64,000 nucleotides of DNA from JACPDI01 sp035463475 (lineage in GTDB: Bacteria > Acidobacteriota > Vicinamibacteria > Vicinamibacterales > 2-12-FULL-66-21). The notes under the pieces are model-generated. The model saw only the letters and a list, made by a program, of their open reading frames with translations. It ran no database searches and was not told where the DNA came from. The DNA is taken from assembly GCA_035463475.1 (NCBI GenBank), contig DATHTE010000103.1, positions 1-64,000 of the forward strand, in the 5' to 3' direction. How positions within the stretch are numbered: the stretch's first letter is position 1; every line of letters starts with the position of its first letter. A program made the position numbers and the translations under genes. Below, piece by piece: positions 50,601 to 58,764 of the stretch.

Positions 50601-50871
50601 GAGCGCCACCTGCCCGGGGGAGCGCGTGGGCAACGTCGGACGCAACACGCTGCGGGCCGACGGCATCGGCAACGTGGACCTGTCGCTGGTGAAGAACACG
50701 CGTCTGCCGTACGGTCACATCATCCAGATCCGGATTGACATGTTCAACGCCACGAACACACGCAACTTCGGGATCCCCGACGGGCGGGTGAATTCGGCGA
50801 ACTTCCTGAACCAGTGGTCGACCGACGGCGGCAACCGCCGCATCTGGGCGGCCCTGCGCTACACGTTCTGA
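47683..50871 (+). CDS. Oar-like TonB-dependent receptor with carboxypeptidase-regulatory domain
   Basis: A 1062-residue outer-membrane protein. The signal peptide (LLLPCVFLCTLGAPPCWA) is followed by a carboxypeptidase regulatory-like domain (GSIQGVVTDNQNAVIPGATV, GYRFLNVPIGEYELTVEL). A plug domain follows (VAELPVTNSRDVFALAL, NNFMIDGQDSNDPSV, NQFAAEFGRAAGSVVSVATK), then a long beta-barrel that ends in ALRYTF with the terminal Phe of the BAM signal. This type is abundant in Acidobacteriota and Myxococcota and takes up glycan-derived or other large substrates. AGGAGG stands 7 nt before the ATG at 47683, which decides the start. No TonB, SusD or enzyme gene is near. Confidence 0.93.
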   Translation: MYAAFRRLLLPCVFLCTLGAPPCWAQTSTGSIQGVVTDNQNAVIPGATVTIRNIGTNATRSLVTEGDGGYRFLNVPIGEYELTVELSGFAKYVRSGITVSLNQFAVVDVQIQPAGISETVEVRADAPLLNTTNAEVGVRFDTKRVAELPVTNSRDVFALALSAPGVSQLGSGQSGFASGTNFSSNGMRLRSNNFMIDGQDSNDPSVTGRQQPINNTDVIQEVRLITNQFAAEFGRAAGSVVSVATKSGTNKFRGSMFAYHNDNNFNARSNLDKGAGRDEAPYRKENQFGGTIGGPILRDRTFFFGSYQRWTDRQLGAGFTLTGAPTEAGRQVLQSVAGSRPQVQALLKHLPAAQQDTGKSATFTVGGQTYTVPLGSLTGSSSIVYNNNQAMTRIDQQVSRSHTLTGRYLVGHTPDSYGSGQVTPPGLTTINPSNQHSLNVWLNSVLRQNASNEFRVAWSHLGTRTDAQNAASQEIPSIEISELGMVGFNAAGSRTAIGLAVNLPQFRYNDLYQIQDNLTYIAGEHMLKAGFDVRYQYVKSFFFPTIRGLLRYPTLNAFVNDVAEAANINKPLPGGEEVNYYRWWDQYYFVQDEWRIRPSFTVNVGLRYELPGNNIQSLIDLNESIVETNAGNEVFRLAPVPKRDTNNFEPRIGFNWSPTTDTGGLLGRVTGGNKMVLRGGYARTHDFAFLNIALNIVSSFPYVAAINRSNLANAFSVLQATPAGVPAGTNPNMLTRTVVADDFRAPVADQLSLEIQRELSQNLAMRVGYVGTFGKDLFQTLDGNPREPFSTQRVDPTRGVIRLRANTAKSWYHSLQTGLEKRLSKGLSAGVHYTWSKYLDTASEIFNPSSGEVAVSQDSFNIDAEKGRSSYDRPHRLTGNFVWEFPWLRDQRGVVGKILGGWQFGSFFTFQSGAPFTVLNGVDPTGALAGIDGLVGNAIRPNINTDLDVSSMTVEELLAAGGASLFRQLCGKPSATCPGERVGNVGRNTLRADGIGNVDLSLVKNTRLPYGHIIQIRIDMFNATNTRNFGIPDGRVNSANFLNQWSTDGGNRRIWAALRYTF

Positions 50872-50888
50872 ACGCTCGCGCTCCTGAA

Positions 50889-50921
50889 CCGGGGCCCGGC
50901 CCCCGCGGCCCGGCCCCGGTA
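50889..50921. terminator. GC-rich hairpin after the TonB receptor
   Basis: accggggcc and ggccccggt bracket a GC-rich loop 18 bp downstream of the stop, giving a strong stem. There is no T-run, so termination is probable but not certain. Confidence 0.5.
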
Positions 50922-50965
50922 TTACAGGCACGGGTCCGGCGGCGCCACACGATTCCACCCGCGCT

Positions 50966-51190
50966 CTACACCACGCCGAACTGGTTTTTCTTACGCGCCC
51001 GGCTGTACGCCGTCATGGCCGCGATGACGTGGCAGACCCATCCCAGCAGGCCGCCGGAGCCGATCCACAGACCCGGCGTGACGATCAGCCAGAAGATGCC
51101 GCGCAGAAAATCGCCGTTGTAGAACTGCCCGAGTCCCGGGAGCACCGCGCTGAGCACCGCGGCGAGCCCCGGGTTCTTCACGTGCGCCAT
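50966..51190 (-). CDS. TM2-domain-like small membrane protein
   Basis: A 74-residue protein with two hydrophobic helices separated by a short turn. AHVKNPGLAAVLSAVLPGLG and QFYNGDFLRGIFWLIV follow the TM2/DUF5683 pattern, in which a charged NP start and a GLGQFYNG turn recur. The tail (AYSRARKKNQFGVV) is basic. Function of these proteins is unknown. It is convergent with the TonB receptor. Confidence 0.75.
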   Translation of the reverse strand: MAHVKNPGLAAVLSAVLPGLGQFYNGDFLRGIFWLIVTPGLWIGSGGLLGWVCHVIAAMTAYSRARKKNQFGVV

Positions 51191-51262
51191 GATCCCTCGC
51201 CGGTCCCGATCTTACGCGACGCGCTCCGGCGCGCCGGTGCCAGCGCTCGCTCCGAGCGCCGC

Positions 51263-51325
51263 GTCGCAGAATGAGCCGTTCTCGGATTCGCACGACTCCT
51301 GGCGGAGTCGTTCGCCTTCTGCGAC
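51263..51325. repeat. Nested inverted repeat (cruciform-like)
   Basis: Outer arms gtcgcagaa and ttctgcgac (9 bp, perfect) enclose inner arms acgactcc and ggagtcgt (8 bp, perfect, 4-nt loop). It lies between the TM2-like gene start and the cyclase end. A terminator or a structured leader is possible. The rest of the gap (51191-51477) holds further short GC palindromes but no gene. Confidence 0.6.
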
Positions 51326-51477
51326 AGCGCGGTCGCGTCGCTCAGCGACGAGAACGCGAACGAACGTCTATCTCCGGGCGAGGAACATCGTGCCGCCATC
51401 CACTGCCCGGCAGCAGCCCAAACGCCAATAGGGGACGGCCGCGGAGGCGGCAACCGGCGGCAGCAGCACGCTGCGGA

Positions 51478-53187
51478 TTATCCCACGACCTCGAACACTT
51501 CGATCGGCGCCTGCCGCCCTCTGAGGGTCACGGGCCCCATCGTCCGCAGCGTGAAGCGCTCCTTGAGCATTGAGGCGGTCGCGCCGGTGACGACGATCTG
51601 ATCCGGCTCGGCGACGCTGTCCTCGATCCGCGACGCGGTGTTGACGACGTCGCCGAGCACCGTGAACTCCCGGCGCCGCGGAGAGCCCATGTCGCCGGTC
51701 ATGGCGCGTCCGCTGTTGATCGCGATGCGCATGCGGAGGTGTCGGTCCGGGCGCTCGGTGTTCATGGCCGCGAGCGCTCGCTGCATGGCGAGCGCCGTCT
51801 CCACCGCGCGCACGGCGTGGTCGGGCTGATCGAACGGCGCGCCGAAGACGGCGAGCAGCGCGTCCCCGATGAACTTGTCGAGCGTCCCCTCGTACTCGAA
51901 GATCACCTCCGCCATCCGCGAGAAGAACCCGTTGAGCAGCTGCGCGATCTCGTACGGCGCCAGCGGCTCGCAGATCTGCGTGAAGCCGACCAGGTCGCAG
52001 AACATGACCGTGACCTCGCGCTCCTGTGCCATGAGGCCGGCGTCGGAGCCGGTCCCTCCCTGCAGGATCCGGTTGACGACGGCCGGCGAGTGGTAGCGCT
52101 GCAGCTTCTCGCGCCGCCGCAGCTCCTCGACAAGCTGCGACGAGAGCCGCGCCTGCTCGATCGCCACCGCCGCGTAGTTGCAGAGCGCGGTGAAGACGTC
52201 CAGGTCTTCGGACGTGAACTTCTTCGTGCGCGGGTTGTCGCAGTACAGCACGCCGATGACCTCGTCGCGGTTCCAGAGCGGCGCGCACATGAACGACCGG
52301 ATGTTCATCGCCTGGATGCTGCCGGCCGCGTCGAGCCTGGGGTCGTATCGGGCATCGGCGGCGAGCATCGCGACGCGCTCGCGCAGCACGCGGTTCACCA
52401 CGGTGCGGCTGAGGGTCGGCCGGTCCGGCGTCGAGCGATCGCGGTTTCTCATCACGCGCGCCGTCAGCGCCTGGTCGCTCGAGTCGCGCAACAGCAGGAA
52501 CACCCGGTCGGCGGGAACGACGCCGAAGACCAGGTCTACCACACGCGCGAGGACCTGCGGGAGCGGCTGCATGGTGACGAGCGTGTTGCTGATCTCGGTG
52601 AGCAGCCGGAGGAAGCGGCTGCCGCGGCGCTCCCGCCCGGAGCGGCGCTCACCGGCGGCGCGGCCGCTGTCGACGCGGCGCCGGTCTTCGCCGCGCCGGC
52701 GTTCGATGCTGGGCCAGGCCGTCGGCACCGGAATCACGGCCGCTGCCGGCGCGTTGACCTCGGGCCGTCCCTCCGCGATCGCGACGCCCGCGGGTTCGAC
52801 GGGCCGCACACCGCCGGCCCCGGTCTCCACGACTTTCCGGATGATCGTGCCCGACTCCTCGAGGAGCTGGTGACGTTCGGACAGCAGCTCGGTGGCAGAC
52901 ACCTTCTGCTCGAGCGTGACGATGACCTGGCCAAGCGTGAAGACGTCTCCCGCCACCAGCTCGCGCTCCCCTTCGAGCGGCGCGTCGTTCACCCGTATCC
53001 CGAATCTGCTGCCTGCGTCGCTCAGAAAGCACCGGTCGCCGGAGACGCGCAGCCGCGCGTGCTGCCGGGAGACGGTGGGATGTGTCATGACGATCTGGTT
53101 GGACTGCGCCCGCCCGATCAGCGTCTCCCCCTGGGCCAGCCATTCCGTGCGCGGCGAGCCCCCTTCGGAGAACGTGACGGTGAGCAT
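51478..53187 (-). CDS. Class III nucleotidyl cyclase with FHA and GAF domains
   Basis: A 569-residue signalling protein. The N-terminal FHA domain (residues about 20-90) includes LIGRAQSNQIV, HPTVSRQHARLRV and a SDAGSRFGIRVN strand and would bind phospho-threonine. A GAF domain follows at about 190-340 (MNIRSFMCAPLWNRDEVIGV). The C-terminal class III cyclase has VTVMFCDLVGFTQIC, LDKFIGDALLAVFGAP (metal and substrate residues) and REFTVLGDVVNTASRIEDSV. The product, cAMP or cGMP, is not certain. It starts directly after the Ser/Thr kinase stop, suggesting that the kinase output is read by the FHA domain. Confidence 0.92.
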   Translation of the reverse strand: MLTVTFSEGGSPRTEWLAQGETLIGRAQSNQIVMTHPTVSRQHARLRVSGDRCFLSDAGSRFGIRVNDAPLEGERELVAGDVFTLGQVIVTLEQKVSATELLSERHQLLEESGTIIRKVVETGAGGVRPVEPAGVAIAEGRPEVNAPAAAVIPVPTAWPSIERRRGEDRRRVDSGRAAGERRSGRERRGSRFLRLLTEISNTLVTMQPLPQVLARVVDLVFGVVPADRVFLLLRDSSDQALTARVMRNRDRSTPDRPTLSRTVVNRVLRERVAMLAADARYDPRLDAAGSIQAMNIRSFMCAPLWNRDEVIGVLYCDNPRTKKFTSEDLDVFTALCNYAAVAIEQARLSSQLVEELRRREKLQRYHSPAVVNRILQGGTGSDAGLMAQEREVTVMFCDLVGFTQICEPLAPYEIAQLLNGFFSRMAEVIFEYEGTLDKFIGDALLAVFGAPFDQPDHAVRAVETALAMQRALAAMNTERPDRHLRMRIAINSGRAMTGDMGSPRRREFTVLGDVVNTASRIEDSVAEPDQIVVTGATASMLKERFTLRTMGPVTLRGRQAPIEVFEVVG

Positions 53188-55053
53188 CTACTTCTCCTCG
53201 AGCCGCTCGACGTTCCTGCCCGAGCGCTCCGCGATCGCCGTCGCCAGACGGTTGACCTGCTCCGGCCTCAAGCGGAACACGAAGAACCGCTTCGCGGTGC
53301 GGATCGTCAACCAGTGCCGGTCCCCTCGCCCGAAGAGCGGAAACCCTCCGCCACCAGTCCTCATGACCGGCGCGGGCCCGCCTGGCGAGCTCCACAGAGG
53401 ATTTCGCGAATGCGAGTAGGCGACGCTCAGCACGTCCGCGTACAAGACCACCTCCTCGGCGCCGTTTTTGAGCGACGAGGTAATCCCCGTCGGCGTCAAC
53501 GTGAGATCTGCGTCCAACTCGCGCGCCGTGTTCCTTTCGGTGAACAGCTCCTTCACGCCCGCAAAGGTCACTGGGGGCAGCGCGGCGCTCTCCGGCGCGG
53601 CTGGCGCGTCCGCCGTGGCCGGCGTCGATCGCCGGGGCCGCGCACCCGGCGTGCCCGTGGCTGCTGCAGCGGCGCGATCGGGCGCGGGCGCCGAAACGGT
53701 TGCGGGGCCGGACGCGGGCGCGGCAGCGGGCGCGCCAGCCGCTGCGCGTGGCGCGGCCGGTTCCTTCGCGGGCACTGACGACGATGCGGCAGCGGGTCCG
53801 GCGGCCGCGGGCGAGGGCGAGGGCGCTTGTGGAGATCCCCTTCCAGTTGCCGGCGCGGCGCCGCCTGCGGGCGCCGCAGTTGTTGGTGCGGACGCCGCTG
53901 GAGGCGCAGGGGCGGTAGCCATCCGCCGGCCCACGAACACGGCGACACCGGCCGCCGCGACGATGACGACAAGACAGATCGTGGCGATACCCGCGAACAC
54001 GTGCTGGCGTTTCAGCACAACGGTGGCGCTTTGCGGAGCGGCTGCTGCGGAGGGCGACGGCGCAGCAACAGGAGTCCCGGTCGCGGAAGCAGGCGTGTAC
54101 GGAATGGGCGGCGGCGCGGGGGTGGAGAGCGGCAGCGTCTCCGCCATCGGCGCGTCCTGTTTCAGGGGGGTGTCCGGCGGAAGCGTCGTTTCAAGGGCCG
54201 TTTCGTCGGCTCGTGGCGGCACGGGGATCGGGCCGCTCGCGATGCCGGCGCACGTCGTGACAATCGCCGTCCTGAAGGCTTCGGCCGTCGGAAACCGATC
54301 GGCGGGCGATTTCGACAGCGCGCGATCGAGCACCTGGCCGCACCACGCGGGCAACTCCGTGCGGAACTGGCGCAGCGGCGTCGGCGGATCCTTCAGCTGC
54401 TTCTGCACCATCGCGATGGCCGTGTCCGCGCGGAACGGCAGCTTCCCGGTGAGCAGCCGGTACAGGATCACGCCCACGGCGTAGAGATCCGCGCGGCCAT
54501 CGACGTCGTCGCCCAGGATCTGCTCCGGCGCCATGTAGGCTGGCGTGCCCATCATCACGCCGTCCGAGGTCATGTGCTCCGAGCCGAGCACGCGCGCGAT
54601 CCCGAAGTCGAGGATCTTGACGCCGCCGAACTCGGTCACCATCAGGTTGGCCGGCTTCAGGTCGCGATGCACGACGCCGGCGCGATGCGCGTAGGCAAGC
54701 GGATCGAGGATCTGGATCGCGACCTGCGCGGCCACCTCCGGCGCAAGCGGCCCCCAGCGTTCGGCGAGCTTGTCGAGCGACTCGCCGCGGACGAACTCCA
54801 TGACAAGCAGCAGGTCCTGCTCGTCGCGGTAGAGCTCGAAGATCGTGGCGATGCCGGGGTGATTCAGCTTGGCGAGCGTCGTCGCTTCCGCGCGGAAGCG
54901 CCGGACCACGTCGGAATCGGCGAGGTCCGGGTTGAGCACCTTGATGGCCACGTCGCGATCGAGCGATTCGTCGATCGCGCGGTAGACCGTGCCCATGCCG
55001 CCGCGCCCGAGCCGTTCGACAATGCGGTATTTGCCGAAGGTTCTGCCGATCAT
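53188..55053 (-). CDS. Membrane-anchored serine/threonine protein kinase
   Basis: A 621-residue Hanks-type kinase. The kinase domain (residues about 8-270) has the P-loop VERLGRGGMGTVY, DVAIKVL with the catalytic Lys, VVHRDLKPANLMV, KILDFGIARV and GTPAYMAPEQ. A Pro/Ala-rich linker follows, then one membrane helix (HVFAGIATICLVVIVAAAGV). The extracytoplasmic part is a Pro/Ala-rich stalk ending in a beta-rich domain (VTFAGVKELFTERNTARELD, DRHWLTIRTAKRFFVFRL) that resembles no PASTA repeat. It sits directly before the FHA-cyclase with no gap, so the two are probably one signalling unit. Confidence 0.92.
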   Translation of the reverse strand: MIGRTFGKYRIVERLGRGGMGTVYRAIDESLDRDVAIKVLNPDLADSDVVRRFRAEATTLAKLNHPGIATIFELYRDEQDLLLVMEFVRGESLDKLAERWGPLAPEVAAQVAIQILDPLAYAHRAGVVHRDLKPANLMVTEFGGVKILDFGIARVLGSEHMTSDGVMMGTPAYMAPEQILGDDVDGRADLYAVGVILYRLLTGKLPFRADTAIAMVQKQLKDPPTPLRQFRTELPAWCGQVLDRALSKSPADRFPTAEAFRTAIVTTCAGIASGPIPVPPRADETALETTLPPDTPLKQDAPMAETLPLSTPAPPPIPYTPASATGTPVAAPSPSAAAAPQSATVVLKRQHVFAGIATICLVVIVAAAGVAVFVGRRMATAPAPPAASAPTTAAPAGGAAPATGRGSPQAPSPSPAAAGPAAASSSVPAKEPAAPRAAAGAPAAAPASGPATVSAPAPDRAAAAATGTPGARPRRSTPATADAPAAPESAALPPVTFAGVKELFTERNTARELDADLTLTPTGITSSLKNGAEEVVLYADVLSVAYSHSRNPLWSSPGGPAPVMRTGGGGFPLFGRGDRHWLTIRTAKRFFVFRLRPEQVNRLATAIAERSGRNVERLEEK

Positions 55054-55127
55054 TGAAGGGGAGTCCCGCGCCGCGGAAGTGTATCACGCGTGGCGGCGCG
55101 GGTGCTTCGCGCGGCAGTCCGCCGCGG

Positions 55128-56606
55128 CTATTTCAAGTTGAACGTCGCGCCAACGACCCAGACTCGCGCGCCGCCCAATTCGAACGGGTCGCCCCGATTC
55201 GCTGGAGGTTTGCCGACCAGGTCTTCATTGGAGACCGCGCGGGTGAAAAGCCAGCCGACCCCGCCGTTCAACGCGAGGCCGCGCACCAGCAGAAACGAGC
55301 CGCCGAAGCCGACGCCGAAGTCCGGCGTGAGGATCGCGCTCCAGAAGAAGCGCAGGCGCTCGGACCATGTCGGCGAGATCGTGTCGGCATCGTAGCCTGT
55401 CGGGCTCCAGTTCATGAGGATCATCGTCAGCTCGCGACCTAGGGGATCGGCAACGACCTGGTCCCCCTCCAGCTTCGCGCGCACTTTTCTCATCTTTGGG
55501 TCCAGCACCACGCCGGTGCCCGCGCCGAAGGAGAAGTACGTCAGCGGACGATTGCGAAAGCTCACGTCCGCTTCGACGCGCTCGGGACCGTTGGCAACGA
55601 GCTCCCGGAATTTCGCATCGACGGTCCGAATCACGTTCAAATCGGTGTCGCCTGGCCTGGTTCCGTCCGGCCCGCACGTTTGCTCGCACCGCCTGTACTC
55701 GGCGCCGAATGCGGTGTCGAACGCCTCGAGGCAGGCCCGCGCAGCCAGTCTGCCGGTCGCGCAGGCGTCGGCGGCGCTCGCCGCAGCCGTCGCCAGAAGC
55801 GCCGCATAGCGTCGGGCCGGCTCCGAGAGCGCCACATCCGTGAAGCGCAGCGCGCTCGCCAGGCTGGCGGCCGCCTCCTTGAAGCGCTCCACAATCATCG
55901 GCAGGTGCGCCGTACTTTTGGCCTGCACGGTGGCGCGGCGAAACGGCAGCTTGACGGCGCTGGCAGTCACGTACACCTGAGGCGGCGCCTCGCCCTCCTT
56001 CCGACCCTCCTCGGCCAGCAATCGCCGTTCTTCCGGTTCCCCCGCGACGCCCGCAACGAGGCCGATCAGGGGGCCGATGATCTTCTCAGCCAGCGCAGGA
56101 ATCTGAGCGAGAAGCGGATTCTCTTCAGGAGTGGAGCGATACACCGTCACCAGCGTTGCGCGGCGATCGATCGAGAGAAACAGCTCATACAGCTGCGGAT
56201 CGGAAGATCGCACGCCGATCCCGGGCAGGTCGAGCGCATACGGCCGATCGGTCGAACCCTTCAGCATCAGCCGCCTGAGCACGGTCTTGCCGGAGACGTC
56301 GACGGCAGCCCAAACGATCGCCAGGTGGTGTTTGTCGTAGTTGAAGGCCTCGTGGGACGTCGTCGTCCGGGCTGCGTCAACAATGCCCCTGGCCAGTTGC
56401 CGGGCCTTGACATCTTCTCCGCTCACGAACAGCCGATTCAGGTCATCGAGCTTGGTGACAGGCCGTTCGGTGGGGACGGGCCCGGCGACAACCACGGTCT
56501 GCGTGTCCACGACCTGCGCCCACACCGCGGAGGACGCCGCCAGGATGAGGATGGCGACCAGGCAGGGCACGCGCATTCGCCGGGCGCGCAGAAGTGAGCC
56601 AGTCAT
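55128..56606 (-). CDS. Secreted or outer-membrane-associated protein of unknown function
   Basis: A 492-residue protein with a signal peptide (RVPCLVAILILAASSAVWAQ). The first 300 residues are mixed alpha/beta (TKLDDLNRLFVSGEDVKARQ, TVYRSTPEENPLLAQIPALA, VYVTASAVKLPFRRATVQAK) with a pair of cysteines near CATGRLAARACLEAF. The last 120 residues are strand-rich and end in GGARVWVVGATFNLK. This could be part of a small beta-barrel or lipocalin-like fold; no domain is recognised. The ATG at 56606 gives a basic N region before the hydrophobic core; an ATG at 56576 is equally possible. It is divergent from the M48 protease. Confidence 0.6.
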   Translation of the reverse strand: MTGSLLRARRMRVPCLVAILILAASSAVWAQVVDTQTVVVAGPVPTERPVTKLDDLNRLFVSGEDVKARQLARGIVDAARTTTSHEAFNYDKHHLAIVWAAVDVSGKTVLRRLMLKGSTDRPYALDLPGIGVRSSDPQLYELFLSIDRRATLVTVYRSTPEENPLLAQIPALAEKIIGPLIGLVAGVAGEPEERRLLAEEGRKEGEAPPQVYVTASAVKLPFRRATVQAKSTAHLPMIVERFKEAAASLASALRFTDVALSEPARRYAALLATAAASAADACATGRLAARACLEAFDTAFGAEYRRCEQTCGPDGTRPGDTDLNVIRTVDAKFRELVANGPERVEADVSFRNRPLTYFSFGAGTGVVLDPKMRKVRAKLEGDQVVADPLGRELTMILMNWSPTGYDADTISPTWSERLRFFWSAILTPDFGVGFGGSFLLVRGLALNGGVGWLFTRAVSNEDLVGKPPANRGDPFELGGARVWVVGATFNLK

Positions 56607-56744
56607 GCGATACGGCCCGTGTGTGTGAGGAGACGCTAGCACAGGAGAACCGTGCTGTCTGTCTGTCCGTCCTTGTCCTACCAGGCAGGTGCGGGCCGCG
56701 CCGCAGTTGACCTGGCACCCGGTACGTCGGAAGATGGCGCACGC

Positions 56745-57998
56745 ATGCTGCACCTGGCGCTCGCCCTCACCGTCGCGTCGCTCGCGGCGCAGCCGGAGCT
56801 CGCGAATCTCCCCCACCCGGACCCCGCCGTCGTGGGCGTGGAAGCGGCCACGCAGGCGTACCTGGACACCGTTCCGCCCGAGAAGCGGGCGCGATCGGAC
56901 GCCTACTTCGAAGGCGGCTACTGGCTGATGCTCTGGCGGTTCCTCTGGTCCTCGCTGGCGATGCTCGTGCTTCTGCACTTCGGACTCTCCGCGCGCCTGC
57001 GCGACGCTGCCGCGCGGATCACGGCCCGACCCCTCCTGCAGCCAGCCATCTATTGGGTTGGCTTCACATTGTTCGCGTTCCTGTTCGCGCTGCCGCTCAG
57101 CGTCTACGCGGACTTCATCCGCGAGCACCAGTACGCGTTGTCCACGCAGACGCTTGGCGCCTGGTTCGCGGATACGCTCAAGACGCTCGGGCTCGAGCTG
57201 GTCCTGGGCGCGATCGGCGTTTCCGTCTTCTACGCCGCGCTGCGGCGGACGGGCGCGCGGTGGTGGCTCTGGGGCACGGGGATCGCGGTCGCCTTTCTCG
57301 CGTTCACGATCGCGATCGCGCCCGTGTACATCGCTCCCCTGTTCAACACGTTCCAGCCGCTGAAGGACCCCGCGATTCGCGAACCGATCCTGACCGTGGC
57401 CCGCGCCAACGGCATCCAGGCCAACGAGGTGTGGGAGATGGACGCGTCGCGGCAGACCACGCGCACCAGCGCGAACGTGAGCGGGATGTTCGGAACCGAG
57501 CGGATCACCCTGAACGACAACCTGCTGAGACGCGCGTCGCGCGGCGCGGTGCTGGCCGTCATGGGGCACGAGATGGCGCATTACGTGCTGAACCACGGCT
57601 ACGAGATGCTGCTGTCGTTCGGCCTGGTGATCGCTTTTGGGTTCGCCGTCACGGCGCGAGGGTTTCCCGCGCTCGCGGCGCGCTACGGCGGCCGCTGGCG
57701 CGCCCGCGCCGTGGACGACCCCGCCGGGCTGCCGCTAATCGTGCTGATCTTCGGCGCGTACTTCTTCCTCATGACGCCGGTGACCAACTCGATCATCCGC
57801 AGCAACGAGTATGAGGCGGACGTCTTCGGCCTCCACGCGGCGAAGGAACCGGAAGGCTTCGTCGAGGCGACCCTGCTGCTCGCCGAGTATCGCAAGCTGC
57901 ACCCCGGCAGGCTCGAAGAGATCCTGTTCTACGACCATCCCTCGGGATACACGCGAATCTACACGGCGATGCGGTGGAAGGCCGAACAGCGGCGATGA
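56745..57998 (+). CDS. M48-family metalloprotease (Ste24/CAAX-protease-like)
   Basis: A 417-residue membrane protease. The N-terminal Peptidase_M48_N region has four or five helices (YWLMLWRFLWSSLAMLVLLH, LLQPAIYWVGFTLFAFLFAL, FIREHQYALSTQTLGAWF). The zinc site is AVMGHEMAHYVLNH (HEXXH) with a downstream third ligand in IIRSNEYEADVFGLHAAK. The structure follows the Ste24 type rather than HtpX. In bacteria such enzymes take part in membrane-protein quality control. The ATG at 56745 starts with a hydrophobic leader; an upstream ATG at 56652 would add 31 unlikely residues. Confidence 0.88.
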   Translation: MLHLALALTVASLAAQPELANLPHPDPAVVGVEAATQAYLDTVPPEKRARSDAYFEGGYWLMLWRFLWSSLAMLVLLHFGLSARLRDAAARITARPLLQPAIYWVGFTLFAFLFALPLSVYADFIREHQYALSTQTLGAWFADTLKTLGLELVLGAIGVSVFYAALRRTGARWWLWGTGIAVAFLAFTIAIAPVYIAPLFNTFQPLKDPAIREPILTVARANGIQANEVWEMDASRQTTRTSANVSGMFGTERITLNDNLLRRASRGAVLAVMGHEMAHYVLNHGYEMLLSFGLVIAFGFAVTARGFPALAARYGGRWRARAVDDPAGLPLIVLIFGAYFFLMTPVTNSIIRSNEYEADVFGLHAAKEPEGFVEATLLLAEYRKLHPGRLEEILFYDHPSGYTRIYTAMRWKAEQRR

Positions 57999-58026
57999 CG
58001 CAGATTTGAGAGGCGCGAAACGGGGG

Positions 58027-58281
58027 CTATCCCGCCCTCCGCACGGCGCTTTCGGGGTCGTCGTCGACGGACAGCTTCATCAACTGCTGGCGGAGATTGC
58101 CTGCATAGGTGTGCGCCGTCACCTCGGAGTTGAACCGCTCCGCAATCACGAGTTGACGGTCCTGGAACACGCGCACTTCGTAGTGCAGGTCGTGCACGGC
58201 GAGCAGGCTGCACTCCACGAGACTGGCGCGGGTCCTGATCTGCCAGAGCGAGACGGGCTCCAGAAGCTGGCCGTCGGCCAT
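58027..58281 (-). CDS. Small conserved-looking protein of unknown function
   Basis: An 84-residue soluble protein (VSLWQIRTRASLVECSLLAV, LHYEVRVFQDRQLVIAERFN). GAAGGAGAAG precedes the ATG, which supports it. Compact alternating strands followed by a helix suggest a small alpha/beta fold. No family is recognised and it has no partner gene. Confidence 0.6.
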   Translation of the reverse strand: MADGQLLEPVSLWQIRTRASLVECSLLAVHDLHYEVRVFQDRQLVIAERFNSEVTAHTYAGNLRQQLMKLSVDDDPESAVRRAG

Positions 58282-58439
58282 CGCAGGTCTTCTCCTTCGG
58301 TTGTCGGGTGACGAAACTTTATTATCTGCGTTGCGAAACCGAAGTCAACTGAAAATCGACCGCCCGATCTAACATCCCCCGCTCCCGTGCACTTGCAGGC
58401 AACGCGTGCACCTCGCCCTGTGCGCAGGACGCTGAAAAC

Positions 58440-58739
58440 ATGACCCCCGACCTCGCCCGGGCGGTCATCACGGGCACCGCCATCGCGACGGTGTATGCGC
58501 TGGCCGCCCTCGTCGCGCGCGGCGATCGGGTGCTGATGTATACGGACGGCATCACCGAGGCGGGCGGCGCGGGAGACGAGTTGTTTGGAGTTGACCGGCT
58601 GCGCGCGATCGTCGCCGAATCGCGCGGCGGAGCGGAGCGTCTCGCGTCCATGGTCATTGAAGCCGCGACGACCTTCCGGCGCCGCGGCGACCTGGCGCTC
58701 GACGATGATTGCACGCTCGTCGCGATCGAGGCCCGCTGA
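58440..58739 (+). pseudogene. C-terminal stump of a SpoIIE/RsbU-type PP2C phosphatase
   Basis: Residues from about 27 onward match the end of a PP2C-like SpoIIE domain: GDRVLMYTDGITEAGGAGDE, LRAIVAESRGGAERLASMV, and LALDDDCTLVAIEAR with the final metal-binding Asp residues. The first two thirds of the domain are missing, and the preceding 26 residues do not match. No ribosome-binding site is seen. It is probably a broken gene, although a short expressed product cannot be excluded. Confidence 0.7.
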
Positions 58740-58764
58740 GCGCGCGTCGGCTATCATACGCGGC

